From Lysobacter sp. K5869 (GTDB lineage Bacteria; Pseudomonadota; Gammaproteobacteria; Xanthomonadales; Xanthomonadaceae), in contig NZ_CP072597.1 of the NCBI RefSeq assembly GCF_018847975.1, forward strand, positions 3,511,001 through 3,575,000: a stretch of 64,000 bases of DNA, read 5' to 3'. Shown piece after piece: positions 1-8,625 of the stretch (positions within the stretch are counted from its first letter, which is position 1; the number at the start of each line of letters is the position of its first letter). The notes below the pieces were generated by a model that was given only the letters and a program-made list of their open reading frames with translations, made no database searches and had not been told where the DNA came from. The position numbers were made by a program, and so were the translations under genes.

Positions 1-415
1 ACGCGGCGTTGCTGCCGTCGCCGATCACCGCGACCATCTGCCGGAACCCGAGCGCGGCGCAGTCCTCGATCAAACGCCGCATCAGCGCGCCGCCGATGCC
101 GCGCCCGTGGCAGGCCGGTTCGACGTAGACCGAATTCTCCACCGTCCAGCGATAGCCGATGCGGGTGCGGTACGCGCTGGCGTAGGCGTAGCCGGCGAAA
201 CGCGCAGCGCCGTCTTCGATCAGTTCGGCGACCAGATACGGATAGCCCGCGTCGGCGATCGCGCGCCAGCGCCGGCGCATCTCGGCCAAATCGGGAACCT
301 CGTATTCGTAAGTCGCCACGCCCTCGCGCACCTCGCGCGCGTACAACGCGGCGATCGCGTCCAGATCGGACTCGACCGCCGCGCGCAGGCGCAGCGCGGA
401 CGCGGGCGCCGGCAT
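1..415 (-). CDS. GNAT family N-acetyltransferase, phosphinothricin acetyltransferase-like (partial, C-terminus cut by window)
   Basis: The reading frame runs on the minus strand from an ATG at 415 to the window edge and gives 138 residues; about 30-40 C-terminal residues are missing. It opens like the PAT/YncA branch of GNAT enzymes, with YAREVREGVATYEYEVP near residues 25-41. The acetyl-CoA pyrophosphate-binding loop is visible as HGRGIGGALM at about residues 103-112. Such enzymes acetylate amino groups of small molecules; the substrate cannot be read from the sequence. The ATG overlaps the aguB stop codon (TGATG), so translation is probably coupled and the gene is probably cotranscribed with the agmatine genes. 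A link to polyamine acetylation is inference only. Confidence 0.85.
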   Translation of the reverse strand, partial: MPAPASALRLRAAVESDLDAIAALYAREVREGVATYEYEVPDLAEMRRRWRAIADAGYPYLVAELIEDGAARFAGYAYASAYRTRIGYRWTVENSVYVEPACHGRGIGGALMRRLIEDCAALGFRQMVAVIGDGSNAA

Positions 416-1302
416 CAGTCGCGGTAACGCTTGAGCAGGTCGGCGTAGGCGTCGATGCGGCGGTCGCGCAGGAACGGCCAGATCCGCCGCACGTGCTCGC
501 TGCGGCCCAGATCGACCTCGGCCATGACGATTTCCGGTTCGGCGGTCTTGGCCTCGGCCAGATACTCGCCCTGCGGCCCGAGCACGTGGCTGGACCCCCA
601 GAACTGGATGCCCGACGCGCCGAGCGGCGAGGCCTCGAAACCGACGCGATTGACGCTCAGCACCGGCAGCCCGTTGGCGACCGCGTGGCCGCGATGGCTG
701 AGGATCCATGCATTGCGCTGTCGGTCCTTCTCGTCCTGCGCATCGTCCGGGTCCCAACCGATCGCGGTCGGATACAACAGCAATTCCGCGCCGGCCAGCG
801 CCATCAGCCGCGCGCCTTCGGGATACCACTGGTCCCAGCACACCAGCACGCCGAGGCGGCCGACCGAGGTCTGGATCGGCTCGAAGCCGATATCGCCCGG
901 CGTGAAGTAGAACTTCTCGTAGAACCCCGGATCGTCGGGGATGTGCATCTTGCGGTACTTGCCGGCGATGGAACCGTCGGTTTCGTAGACCACCGCGGTG
1001 TTGTGGTACAGCCCGGCCGCGCGGCGCTCGAACAGCGAGCTGACCAGGACGATGCCGTGCTGCTTGGCGAGCGCGCCGAGGCGCTGCGTGCTCGGGCCCG
1101 GAATCGTTTCGGCCAGATCGAATTCGCTGACCGACTCGTGCTGGCAGAAGTACGGGCCGTTGTGCAGTTCCTGCAACAGCACCAGTTTGGCGCCTTGCCG
1201 GGCGGCCTCGCCGACGCGCTGCTCGATGTTGGCCAGATTGGCCTCGCGCGAGCCGTGGTCGCGGTCCTGGATCAGGGCGACGGGGAGGGTGGTCTTCTTC
1301 AT
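415..1302 (-). CDS. aguB: N-carbamoylputrescine amidase
   Basis: This 295-residue nitrilase-superfamily enzyme hydrolyses N-carbamoylputrescine to putrescine, CO2 and ammonia in the cytoplasm, the last step of the agmatine route. The catalytic triad is visible: Glu45 in LQELHNGPYF, Lys118 in KYRKMHIPDD and Cys155 in LVCWDQWYPEG. The length fits the family. I start at MKKTTLPVAL (1302), because the longer open frame upstream is a low-complexity extension outside the nitrilase fold. Agmatine deiminase lies upstream on the same strand, separated by a 518-bp repeat-filled gap. The stop overlaps the start of a GNAT acetyltransferase gene. Confidence 0.95.
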   Translation of the reverse strand: MKKTTLPVALIQDRDHGSREANLANIEQRVGEAARQGAKLVLLQELHNGPYFCQHESVSEFDLAETIPGPSTQRLGALAKQHGIVLVSSLFERRAAGLYHNTAVVYETDGSIAGKYRKMHIPDDPGFYEKFYFTPGDIGFEPIQTSVGRLGVLVCWDQWYPEGARLMALAGAELLLYPTAIGWDPDDAQDEKDRQRNAWILSHRGHAVANGLPVLSVNRVGFEASPLGASGIQFWGSSHVLGPQGEYLAEAKTAEPEIVMAEVDLGRSEHVRRIWPFLRDRRIDAYADLLKRYRD

Positions 1303-1820
1303 CGGGGGCACGGGTCCGGCTGTGGGGCGTGGGCCTATTGTAGGACCGCGCCGTGACGGGAGGCGCTGCGGGCGGCAGCGTCGTGGAGATCGGGGCGGAA
1401 GGGGCGGAACCAAACCCGCGCGGCTTCGGATGAGGTTCCCGCGCACCGCCATGGGCTTGAGCGGGCTTGCTCTCACCCGTCATTCCGGCGAAAGCCGGAA
1501 TCCATTTTGCTGTTGCCTTGCTGCGGCGAGCATGGCGAGCAAAATCAAAATGGATTCCGGCTTTCGCCGGAATGACGGGGTCAGAGAGGCGATGCGGGCT
1601 GTGAGGTCGCGCGGATCGCGCGGGTCGAGCGCCGGCGAACTCGGCGAATGGCAAACAGCAAACAGCGAACAGCGAACAGCGAATGCGGCAATCGCAACGA
1701 ACCGCACGTGCGAGGACGAGTCGCGCGCCGGCAAGAGCCACGTGCGAGGACGAGTCGCGCGCGGCAAGACCCGCGCGCAAGGAACGGCGCGAAGCGCAAC
1801 CGCGCCTCGCGCCGAGCGGT
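1303..1820. repeat. Repeat-filled gap between aguA and aguB
   Basis: I see no gene in these 518 bases. They hold an inverted pair of the GTCATTCCGGCGAAAGCCGG palindrome family (1477-1513 and 1544-1580). They also hold a run of GCGAACA-like short repeats (about 1645-1686) and a 34-bp direct repeat beginning CACGTGCGAGGACGAG at 1705 and 1739, with a decayed third copy after it. The open frames crossing this area are built from the repeats and are not convincing genes. The insertion separates two genes that act in consecutive steps. Confidence 0.8.
1477..1580. repeat. Inverted pair of GTCATTCCGGCGAAAGCCGGAA-type repeats
   Basis: Two copies of an intergenic palindromic element face each other. 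The first reads CGTCATTCCGGCGAAAGCC and continues into AATCCATTTTGC; the second is its reverse complement ending in GAATGACGGG. Each copy is itself a hairpin (TTCCGGC/GCCGGAA), and the pair can form a larger cruciform. The same family recurs at 28035-28338 and 35278-35497. Confidence 0.85.
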
Positions 1821-2861
1821 TTACGCCACCACGCCCCGCGGCAACTGCATGGTCACGCAATGCAGGCTGCCGTTCTGCCAGATCAGCGACCGGCATGGCA
1901 CCGCGACGATCTCGCGGTCCGGGAAGGCCTGCGCCAGCACCGCCTGCGCGGCCGCGTCGGCGGCGTCGCCGTAGGCCGGCATCAGCACCGCGCCGTCGAC
2001 GATCAGGAAGTTGGCGTAGCTGGCCGCCAGGCGGCGGTCCTCGTCGATGATCGGCTTCGCCCACGGCAGCACGAACAGGCGGTACGGCTGGCCGTCGCGG
2101 GTGCGCAGCGCGGCCAGTTCGGCGCCCATCGCCTGCAGCTCGGCGTAGTGCGAATCGGACGGGTCGTCGCAGCCCTGGTAGACGATGGCGTCGGCCGCGG
2201 CGAAGCGCGCCAGGGTGTCGATGTGCGCGTCGGTGTCGTCGCCTTCCAGATAGCCGTGATCGAGCCACAGCACCCGGTCCTGGCGCAGCCAGCCGGCGAG
2301 CTTGGCGGTGATCTCTTCGCGGCTGAGCGTCGGGTGGCGCTCGTGCAGGCAGCGCCAGGTCGTCAGCAGGGTGCCGGCGCCGTCGGTTTCGATGCCGCCG
2401 CCTTCCAGCGCGAAATCGATGCTCTCGCGCTCGCTGCCGGGCGCGAACACGCCTTGCTCATGCAGGCGCTCGACCAGCAGATCGTCCTGGCTGGCGTCGA
2501 ACTTGCCGCCCCAGCCGGTGAAGCGGAAATCCAGCAAACGGAAACCGCCGTCCTCGCGCTTGAGCGTGATCGGGCCGGAATCGCGCAGCCAGGTGTCGTC
2601 GTAGGGCGCGTCGATGAAACGCACCCGGTCCATGTCGATCCGGGCCGAGGCCAGGCGCGCGCGGGCATAGGCCTGGACGTCGTCGTCGGCCACGCAGATC
2701 AGCGCCGGCTGGAAACGGGTAATGGCCGCGACCAGGGCGATGTAGGTCTCTTCGACCTCGCCCAGGCGGTCGGCCCAGTCGGTGTCGGCGTTCGGCCACG
2801 CGATCAAAACCGCGGACTGGGGTTCCCACTCCGCGGGGAAGCGCAATGCGTTGTTGGTCAT
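1821..2861 (-). CDS. aguA: Agmatine deiminase
   Basis: This 346-residue enzyme of the guanidino-group-modifying superfamily converts agmatine to N-carbamoylputrescine and ammonia in the cytoplasm. The N-terminus FPAEWEPQSAVLIAWPN is typical of the family, as is the DTWLRDSGPI block near residue 85. The C-terminal GSLHC motif carries the catalytic Cys (about residue 335). Length matches known agmatine deiminases. With aguB it completes the agmatine-to-putrescine route. The start ATG lies only 4 bases from the stop of the upstream exported-protein gene, so these two minus-strand genes may share a transcript. Confidence 0.96.
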   Translation of the reverse strand: MTNNALRFPAEWEPQSAVLIAWPNADTDWADRLGEVEETYIALVAAITRFQPALICVADDDVQAYARARLASARIDMDRVRFIDAPYDDTWLRDSGPITLKREDGGFRLLDFRFTGWGGKFDASQDDLLVERLHEQGVFAPGSERESIDFALEGGGIETDGAGTLLTTWRCLHERHPTLSREEITAKLAGWLRQDRVLWLDHGYLEGDDTDAHIDTLARFAAADAIVYQGCDDPSDSHYAELQAMGAELAALRTRDGQPYRLFVLPWAKPIIDEDRRLAASYANFLIVDGAVLMPAYGDAADAAAQAVLAQAFPDREIVAVPCRSLIWQNGSLHCVTMQLPRGVVA

Positions 2862-2865
2862 AACC

Positions 2866-3195
2866 TCAAAGGATAGGCGGTTTCGGCCCGATTTCGCCGG
2901 TACCGGCCTTGTTCGCCACCACGTCGATCACCCGGCTCTTCTCGAAGTACACGGTGAAGGCCGGATACACCCAGCGGTTGATCTGCGGCCAGGCTTTCTT
3001 CTGGCCGCCGCGCGAATCCAGGCGCTGGGCCGGCTCGCCGTAGCGCGCCTTGATCTGGTCCATGCTCTGGCCGCGCGTCGGCAGGGCCGCCTTGCTTTCT
3101 TGCTGCACGCGCTGGATCAGCAGGGTATCGGCCGAGGCGGCGCCGGACAGGGCCAGCAGGGCGAGCAGGGGTGCAACGGCAACGCGCAGCTTCAT
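2866..3195 (-). CDS. Small exported protein of unknown function
   Basis: A 109-residue protein starts at MKLRVAVAPLLALLALSGAASA, a clear Sec signal peptide with probable cleavage after ASA, which predicts a periplasmic product of about 87 residues. The mature part has MDQIKARYGEPAQRLDSRGG followed by an aromatic stretch (RWVYPAFTVYFEKSRVIDVV). That pattern loosely recalls the SmpA/OmlA (BamE) fold, where a small domain starts with a V-x-x-x-x-G-x-P motif. The resemblance is weak, so I assign no function. It is probably transcribed with aguA, whose start lies 4 bases downstream. Confidence 0.8.
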   Translation of the reverse strand: MKLRVAVAPLLALLALSGAASADTLLIQRVQQESKAALPTRGQSMDQIKARYGEPAQRLDSRGGQKKAWPQINRWVYPAFTVYFEKSRVIDVVANKAGTGEIGPKPPIL

Positions 3196-3331
3196 GGCGA
3201 ATTCACCTAGGCAAAGGACGCGGGATTCTAGGCACAAGGTGACGCTCAGCGGCAGGGTGCGGCCGTCACGGTTTGGCGAAACAGGGCCGGCCACGACGCG
3301 AACGCGGCCGGTGGAGGGAGGGCTGGAACGA

Positions 3332-3361
3332 AGAAAGCCGCCTTTCGGCGGCTTTCGACTT
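3332..3361 (-). terminator. Rho-independent terminator after rpmJ
   Basis: On the minus strand the hairpin GAAAGCCGCC-GAAA-GGCGGCTTTC is followed by TTCGTT. It lies about 40 bases past the rpmJ stop. The structure is symmetric and might also act on the plus strand. Confidence 0.7.
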
Positions 3362-3399
3362 GAACCTCTGGCGGCGGATGTCGCATCCGCTGCCGCGGA

Positions 3400-3525
3400 T
3401 CAGCGCTGACGCGCCTTGAAACGCGGGTTCGACTTGCAGATCACGAAGACCTTGCCGCGGCGGCGAACGACTTTGCAGTCGCGGTGGCGGGCCTTCGCCG
3501 ACTTCAGAGAGGACAGGACCTTCAT
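3400..3525 (-). CDS. rpmJ: 50S ribosomal protein L36, zinc-ligand-poor (YkgO-type) form
   Basis: This gene encodes 41 residues, beginning [20 protein letters not shown] and ending [12 protein letters not shown]. This is the C-minus (YkgO-like) form of L36. The Cys/His set that binds zinc in the classical form (C-x2-C...C...H) is incomplete, leaving only Cys17 and Cys30. Compared with the classical 37-38 residue L36 it has the longer AKARH segment typical of the paralogue. It binds 23S rRNA near the peptidyl-transferase domain. It is a single-gene unit with a terminator immediately downstream. In zinc-starved bacteria such forms replace zinc-loaded L36; here it may simply be the resident copy. 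Confidence 0.93.
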   Translation of the reverse strand: MKVLSSLKSAKARHRDCKVVRRRGKVFVICKSNPRFKARQR

Positions 3526-3714
3526 GAGAGATCTCGGCTGGTTGAGTGGATGGGATGGGTTGGGAAAAGCTAGCCCGCGATTCTAGCGGACAAAATGCCG
3601 GCCGATCAAGTGGTTGCGCACTCGGACGCAAAAATCGGCCGCGATCGGGGCGTTCGGCGCCGGCCGGGCGGCGGGCGAGGGCGCTCGCCGGGACCGCTGC
3701 GGGCGCCGCGGCCG

Positions 3715-3728
3715 CATAATGCGGCGCA
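3715..3728 (+). promoter_or_regulatory. -10-like hexamer placed for leaderless transcription of cmk
   Basis: CATAAT at 3715-3720 resembles a sigma-70 -10 box. A start site 7-8 bases downstream would fall on the A of the cmk ATG (3728). No Shine-Dalgarno sequence precedes the ATG. I cannot see a convincing -35 box. Confidence 0.35.
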
Positions 3729-4420
3729 TGAATAGCGCATCTTCTCAGAACTCCTCCGTCCCCGTCCTCACCATCGACGGCCCCTCCGGTTCCGGCAAGG
3801 GCACCATCAGCCGGCTGGTCGCCCAGCGCCTGGGCTGGCATTACCTGGACTCGGGCGCCCTGTACCGGGCGGTCGGCGTCGCCGCCGGCTGGGCCGACCT
3901 GGACCTGGCCGACCCGGCCGCCCTGGTCCGCTGCGCCTTCGACACCCACATCGGCTTCCGCGACGACGCCTCCGGCGAGCTGCGGGTGCTGGTCAACCAG
4001 GTCGACGCCACCGACGAGCTGCGCACCGAGACCGCCGGCGCCGCCGCCTCGGCCATCGCCGCCATTCCCGAGGTCCGGGCCGCGCTTAAGGACCGCCAAC
4101 GCGCATTCAGGCAGCCCCCGGGGCTAGTCGCCGACGGCCGCGACATGGGCACGGTCATCTTCCCGGACGCCCAATACAAGGTGTTCCTGACCGCCAGCGC
4201 CGACGAACGCGCGGAAAGGCGCTATAAGCAGTTGAAGGACAAGGGGGTTTCGGTTACTTTAGACGGTCTGCTGCGGGAGATTCTCGCCCGCGACGCCCGT
4301 GACGCCCAGCGCGCGGTGGCTCCCTTGCGCCCGGCCGATGACGCCGTCCGCATCGATACCACCGGTCTTGGAATCGACACGGTAGTCGAACAGGTGTTGG
4401 CTTTGCTGCCCGCGCGCTGA
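3728..4420 (+). CDS. cmk: Cytidylate kinase
   Basis: This 230-residue enzyme phosphorylates CMP and dCMP with ATP in pyrimidine salvage and RNA-turnover recycling. The P-loop is GPSGSGKG at residues 18-25. [11 protein letters not shown] follows near residue 38, and the NMP-binding segment [13 protein letters not shown] lies near residue 137. I start at [10 protein letters not shown] (3728); an ATG three codons upstream and a much longer open frame exist but add non-conserved residues. As in many gammaproteobacteria, it stands directly upstream of rpsA and ihfB. Confidence 0.96.
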   Translation: MNSASSQNSSVPVLTIDGPSGSGKGTISRLVAQRLGWHYLDSGALYRAVGVAAGWADLDLADPAALVRCAFDTHIGFRDDASGELRVLVNQVDATDELRTETAGAAASAIAAIPEVRAALKDRQRAFRQPPGLVADGRDMGTVIFPDAQYKVFLTASADERAERRYKQLKDKGVSVTLDGLLREILARDARDAQRAVAPLRPADDAVRIDTTGLGIDTVVEQVLALLPAR

Positions 4421-4624
4421 ACGGCGCGGCGCGACGAAACCTCCGCAGCGGAACGTTGCAAACGTACAAGCCCCGGCGCAGTCCCGCGCCGGATCAACCA
4501 CAACACATGATGCGGCTGCATCGCATCACATAACGGGTGGGTCGACCACGTTCTGCTTGCGTTGCCACGACGGCAACGATGTCAAACGGTGCGATCCGTG
4601 TGTTCAACCGAGATATTCAATCCA
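4421..4624 (+). promoter_or_regulatory. rpsA upstream leader region
   Basis: These 204 bases between cmk and rpsA have no gene. The stretch is more AT-rich than its surroundings close to rpsA (AACCGAGATATTCAATCC), consistent with the unstructured, SD-poor leader that S1 mRNAs use for autogenous control. I cannot identify promoter boxes with confidence. Confidence 0.3.
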
Positions 4625-6313
4625 ATGACCGAATCATTTGCCGAACTGTTCGAACAGAGCCAGCAGTACCTGGCCAAGCTGAAGCCGGGCGCCATCGTCA
4701 CCGGCGTCGTCGTGGAAGTCCGCGGCGACGTGGTGGTGATCAACGCCGGCCTGAAGTCCGAAGGCATCGTGCCGATCGAACAGTTCCGTAACGACGCCGG
4801 CGAAATCGACGTCGCCGAAGGCGACGAAGTCAAGGTCGCCCTCGACTCCATCGAGAATGGCTTTGGCGAAACCGTGCTGTCGCGCGAGAAGGCCAAGCGC
4901 GCGATGGTGTGGGACGAACTCGAGCAGGCGCTCGAGAAGAACGAAACCATCACCGGCCGCATCAGCGGCAAGGTGAAGGGCGGCTTCACCGTCGACATCA
5001 AGGACGTCCGCGGCTTCCTGCCCGGTTCGCTGGTCGACGTGCGCCCGGTGCGCGACTCGGCGTACCTGGAAGGCAAGGAGCTGGAGTTCAAGCTCATCAA
5101 GCTCGACCGCAAGCGCAACAACATCGTCGTCTCCCGCCGCGCGGTGGTCGAGAGCGAGTACAGCGTCGAGCGCGAACAGCTGATGGAGAAGCTGCAGGAA
5201 GGCGCGATCCTCAAGGGCGTGGTCAAGAACCTCACCGATTACGGCGCGTTCGTGGACCTCGGCGGCATCGACGGCCTGCTGCACATCACCGACATGGCGT
5301 GGAAGCGCGTGCGTCACCCGTCGGAAGTCGTGGAAGTCGGTCAGGAACTCGACGTCCGCGTGCTCAAGTACGACCGCGAGCGCAACCGCGTCAGCCTCGG
5401 CCTCAAGCAGCTGGGCGAGGATCCGTGGGACAACATCGCCCGCCGCTACCCGGCCAACACCCGCGTGTTCGGTAAGGTCAGCAACGTCACCGATTACGGC
5501 GCGTTCGTCGAGATCGAGCCGGGCGTCGAAGGCCTGGTGCACGTGTCGGAAATGGATTGGACCAACAAGAACGTCAACCCGTCGAAGATCGTGCAGGTCG
5601 GCGACGAGGTCGAGGTCATGGTCCTGGACGTGGACGAAGAGCGTCGCCGCATCTCGCTGGGCATGAAGCAGGTCACCTCGAACCCGTGGGAGACCTTCGC
5701 GGCCATCCACAAGAAGGGCGACAAGGTCGAAGGCCAGATCAAGTCGATCACCGACTTCGGCATCTTCATCGGCCTGGACGGCGGCATCGACGGCCTGGTC
5801 CACCTGTCCGACATCAGCTGGAACACCACCGGCGAAGACGTGGTCCGCAACTACAAGAAGGGCGACACGCTGGAAGCCGTCGTTCTGGCCGTGGATCCGG
5901 AGCGCGAGCGCATCAGCCTGGGCGTCAAGCAGCTCGAGCAGGACCCGATGGGCCAGTACGTCGCCTCCAACGCCAAGGGCTCGATCGTCAAGGGCAAGGT
6001 GAAGGAAGTCGACGCCAAGGGCGCCGTGATCGAACTCGCCGACGGCATCGAAGGCTACGTCGCCGCGCGCGACATCGCCAAGGAGCGCGTCGAGGACGCG
6101 TCGCAGTACCTGAAGGTCGGCCAGGACGTCGAGGCCAAGATCATCGGTACCGACCGCAAGGGCCGCAGCATGCAGCTGTCGATCAAGGCGAAGGACGAGG
6201 CCGACCAGCAGGAAGCCATGGCGGACTACAACCGTCACGCCGGCGACGCTGCCAGCGGCACCACCAGCCTGGGCGCGCTGCTGCGCGAGCGCCTGAGCGG
6301 CAAGTCCGAGTAA
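4625..6313 (+). CDS. rpsA: 30S ribosomal protein S1
   Basis: This 562-residue protein has the usual six S1 (OB-fold) repeats, roughly at residues 20-90, 105-172, 190-260, 277-348, 364-434 and 450-520. Signatures such as [20 protein letters not shown] and [20 protein letters not shown] are plain. It binds mRNA on the small subunit and helps initiate translation on weak or structured leaders. I start at [20 protein letters not shown], the conserved N-terminus; the longer frame upstream is not conserved in type. A strong GC hairpin follows the stop. Confidence 0.98.
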   Translation: MTESFAELFEQSQQYLAKLKPGAIVTGVVVEVRGDVVVINAGLKSEGIVPIEQFRNDAGEIDVAEGDEVKVALDSIENGFGETVLSREKAKRAMVWDELEQALEKNETITGRISGKVKGGFTVDIKDVRGFLPGSLVDVRPVRDSAYLEGKELEFKLIKLDRKRNNIVVSRRAVVESEYSVEREQLMEKLQEGAILKGVVKNLTDYGAFVDLGGIDGLLHITDMAWKRVRHPSEVVEVGQELDVRVLKYDRERNRVSLGLKQLGEDPWDNIARRYPANTRVFGKVSNVTDYGAFVEIEPGVEGLVHVSEMDWTNKNVNPSKIVQVGDEVEVMVLDVDEERRRISLGMKQVTSNPWETFAAIHKKGDKVEGQIKSITDFGIFIGLDGGIDGLVHLSDISWNTTGEDVVRNYKKGDTLEAVVLAVDPERERISLGVKQLEQDPMGQYVASNAKGSIVKGKVKEVDAKGAVIELADGIEGYVAARDIAKERVEDASQYLKVGQDVEAKIIGTDRKGRSMQLSIKAKDEADQQEAMADYNRHAGDAASGTTSLGALLRERLSGKSE

Positions 6314-6330
6314 TCGCGTCACGTGGTACC

Positions 6331-6360
6331 GCCGCCGCTCCGGTTCGCCGGAGCGGCGGC
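6331..6360 (+). terminator. Strong hairpin after rpsA
   Basis: GCCGCCGCTCCGG and CCGGAGCGGCGGC form a perfect 13-bp stem with a TTCG tetraloop, 17 bases after the rpsA stop. There is no T-tract, so it may act in mRNA 3'-end stabilisation or Rho-assisted termination rather than intrinsic termination. Confidence 0.65.
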
Positions 6361-6646
6361 CATCCTCCGCGGCGCCGCTCGCCGGCGCCGTCGGACGATG
6401 GGCGACACAGGCTTCTGCTCCAAACGAAGCATGCTCCAAGCGAACCACGCTCCAAACGAACCACGCACCACCGTTTCGCGCTTCACACGATTTTGCGATG
6501 CCGCTTCCGGCCATCCGGGGTGCGGCATCCTGGCCCGGCGGGCCGGCAAGGGCCGGCGTACGCTCGGGCAAGCGGCAGGGGATCGCGCGCGGCGCGAGGC
6601 CGCATCTTCAGCAAAGACCTTTTCATAAGGCCAGGCAACACTGCGC
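6361..6646. repeat. Gap between rpsA and ihfB with a 16-bp tandem repeat
   Basis: There is no gene here. A 16-bp unit of the form TGCTCCAAACGAACCA is repeated three times at 6416-6463, with a partial copy after it. The rest looks like ordinary upstream sequence for ihfB. A promoter is expected here, but I cannot place its boxes reliably. Confidence 0.6.
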
Positions 6647-6949
6647 ATGACCAAATCCGAGCTCATCGAGATCCTTTCCCAGCGTCAGGCCCACCTCAAG
6701 GGCGACGACGTGGATCTGGCGGTGAAAGCCCTGTTGGAAATGATGGGCGGCGCCCTGTCGGCCGGCGAGCGGATCGAGATCCGCGGCTTCGGCAGCTTCT
6801 CGCTGCACTACCGTCCGCCGCGCCTGGGCCGCAACCCGAAGACCGGCGAATCCGTCGCCTTGCCCGGCAAGCACGTGCCGCACTTCAAGCCCGGCAAGGA
6901 ATTGCGCGAGCGCGTCAGCGGCGTGACCCCGCTGGACGAAGAAGGCTGA
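6647..6949 (+). CDS. ihfB: Integration host factor subunit beta
   Basis: This 100-residue HU/IHF-family DNA-bending protein pairs with IhfA and kinks DNA at specific sites in transcription, replication and recombination. The beta-arm region [20 protein letters not shown] shows the intercalating proline region and the RNPKTG signature at about residues 61-67. [10 protein letters not shown] is the usual N-terminus of the beta subunit. Position downstream of rpsA and upstream of lapAB is the conserved gammaproteobacterial order. Confidence 0.97.
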   Translation: MTKSELIEILSQRQAHLKGDDVDLAVKALLEMMGGALSAGERIEIRGFGSFSLHYRPPRLGRNPKTGESVALPGKHVPHFKPGKELRERVSGVTPLDEEG

Positions 6950-7160
6950 GCCCGTCGCCGCCGGCGGCCGCCACGGCGGTCCGCGCGCGCGGCAGCCGAT
7001 CCGCTTCGTCGGCCCGATCCGCCCCGCGCGGCGACGGGCATCGCGTTGCGCCGCGACCGTCGTCCCGCCGCGCCGCCGCCCTCTACGCGGCATCGCGCCG
7101 CGTCGGCTACTCTTTAAGCCTGCCGCACGCATCGCGCGTACACGAACACCGGGAGTCCTC

Positions 7161-7439
7161 ATGCGCCTGATCCGCGTACTCATCGCCGTGCTGTGCCTGG
7201 CCGCCGGCGCGGTCCTGGGCGCCCTCAACCGCCAGAGCGTCAGCATCGACCTGGGCTTCGGCTTCGTCCCGGCGACCTCGCTGGGCATCGTCCTGATCGT
7301 GTCGCTGTTGGCCGGCGCGCTGATCGGCGGGCTGGCGATCAGCGCCAGCGTGGTGCTGCCCTTGCGCCGCCGCCTGACCCGCGCCGAACGCGCCGCCGCC
7401 GGTTCGTCCTTGCCGGCCGTCACCGCTCCCGAGAATTGA
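7161..7439 (+). CDS. lapA: LapA family membrane protein
   Basis: A 92-residue protein has two predicted transmembrane segments, at about residues 3-22 and 38-64, separated by a short loop containing the NRQSVSIDLGFG motif of the LapA (DUF1049) family. It ends in a basic cytoplasmic tail. It sits 4 bases before lapB, the arrangement seen for lipopolysaccharide assembly proteins A and B, which coordinate LPS synthesis with LpxC turnover at the inner membrane. Function is inferred from family and neighbour. Confidence 0.9.
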   Translation: MRLIRVLIAVLCLAAGAVLGALNRQSVSIDLGFGFVPATSLGIVLIVSLLAGALIGGLAISASVVLPLRRRLTRAERAAAGSSLPAVTAPEN

Positions 7440-7443
7440 GCGC

Positions 7444-8622
7444 ATGGAATTCATCAGTCAGTGGTTCTGGTTCTTCCTGTTGTTGCCGATCGCCGCGCTC
7501 AGCGGCTGGGTGATCGGCCGTCGCGGCGGCGAGCGCCACAGCGACAATCAGGTCAGCCACCTGTCCACCACCTATTTCCGCGGTCTGAACTACCTGCTCA
7601 ACGAGCAGCCGGACAAGGCCATCGAGTTGTTCCTGCATATCGCCGAACTCGATAAGGACACCTTCGAGACCCAGGTCGCGCTCGGCCATCTGTTCCGCCG
7701 CCGCGGCGAGGTCGACCGCGCGATCCGCCTGCATCAGGCGCTGGTGCAGCGGCCGGGCCTGAGCGATCAGCAGAAGGTCCAGGCGCTGCTGGCGCTGGGC
7801 GAGGACTACATGCGCTCGGGCCTGCTCGACCGCGCCGAGACGGTGTTCAGCGATCTGGTCGCGCTGGACATGCGCGCGCCGCTGGCGCTGCGCCATCTGA
7901 TCGGCATCTACCAATCCGAGCGCGACTGGGACAAGGCGATCGAAAACGCCCAGCGCTTCGAGGCCGCCACCGGCGAGCCGATGGGCAAGCTGATCGCCCA
8001 GTTCGAATGCGAACTCGCCGACCGTCACCGCGCCGCCGGCGACGCCCAGGCCGCGCGCGACGCGGTCAAGCGAGCCTACGAGGCCGACGCCAACTCGGTC
8101 CGCGCCGGCATGCTCGAAGGCCGGATCGAAGTGGAGGCGGGCAACGACGCCGCGGCGATCCGCGCGTTCGAACGCGTCGCCCGCGCCGACCCGGACTACC
8201 TGCCCGAAGTGCTGCCGGCGCTGCTGAGCTGCTACGAGCGCAACGGCGACCCGACCGGCGCGCGCGCGTTCCTGGCTGAGATGTGCGAGCACTACCGCGG
8301 CATCTCGCCGGTGCTGGCGCTGACCCGCATGGTCGAAGCCGAGGACGGCGTGCCGGCGGCGCGCGCGTACCTGGCGCGCCAGCTCAAGGACCGGCCGTCG
8401 GTGCGCGGCGAAGCGGCGCTGATCGACCTGACCCTGGCCGAGGGCGCCGACCCGCTGGCGACCCTGCACGACCTCAAGCACATCACCGACCAACTGCTGG
8501 TGCGCAACCCGAGCTACCGCTGCAACCGCTGCGGCTTCGGCGCGCGCAGCCACCACTGGCAATGCCCGAGTTGCAAGGAGTGGGGCACGGTCAAGCCGCT
8601 GCTCAACTACGCGGTGGTCTGA
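7444..8622 (+). CDS. lapB: Lipopolysaccharide assembly protein B
   Basis: This 392-residue protein carries an N-terminal membrane anchor (residues about 5-23), an array of TPR helices over about 45-340, and a C-terminal rubredoxin-like metal site, CNRCGFGARSHHWQCPSC, near residues 360-377. This is the complete LapB (YciM) architecture. In Escherichia coli LapB works with FtsH and YejM to tune LpxC proteolysis and so LPS synthesis. It follows lapA by 4 bases and is followed by the polysaccharide genes after 3 bases, so the whole stretch is probably one operon. Confidence 0.96.
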   Translation: MEFISQWFWFFLLLPIAALSGWVIGRRGGERHSDNQVSHLSTTYFRGLNYLLNEQPDKAIELFLHIAELDKDTFETQVALGHLFRRRGEVDRAIRLHQALVQRPGLSDQQKVQALLALGEDYMRSGLLDRAETVFSDLVALDMRAPLALRHLIGIYQSERDWDKAIENAQRFEAATGEPMGKLIAQFECELADRHRAAGDAQAARDAVKRAYEADANSVRAGMLEGRIEVEAGNDAAAIRAFERVARADPDYLPEVLPALLSCYERNGDPTGARAFLAEMCEHYRGISPVLALTRMVEAEDGVPAARAYLARQLKDRPSVRGEAALIDLTLAEGADPLATLHDLKHITDQLLVRNPSYRCNRCGFGARSHHWQCPSCKEWGTVKPLLNYAVV

Positions 8623-8625
8623 GCG

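Noticed and set aside
4634..6571. Long minus-strand open frame opposite rpsA (645 codons)
   Set aside because: It mirrors the strongly conserved rpsA gene and is rich in His/Ala/Asp, a typical shadow of GC-rich coding sequence, with no domain.
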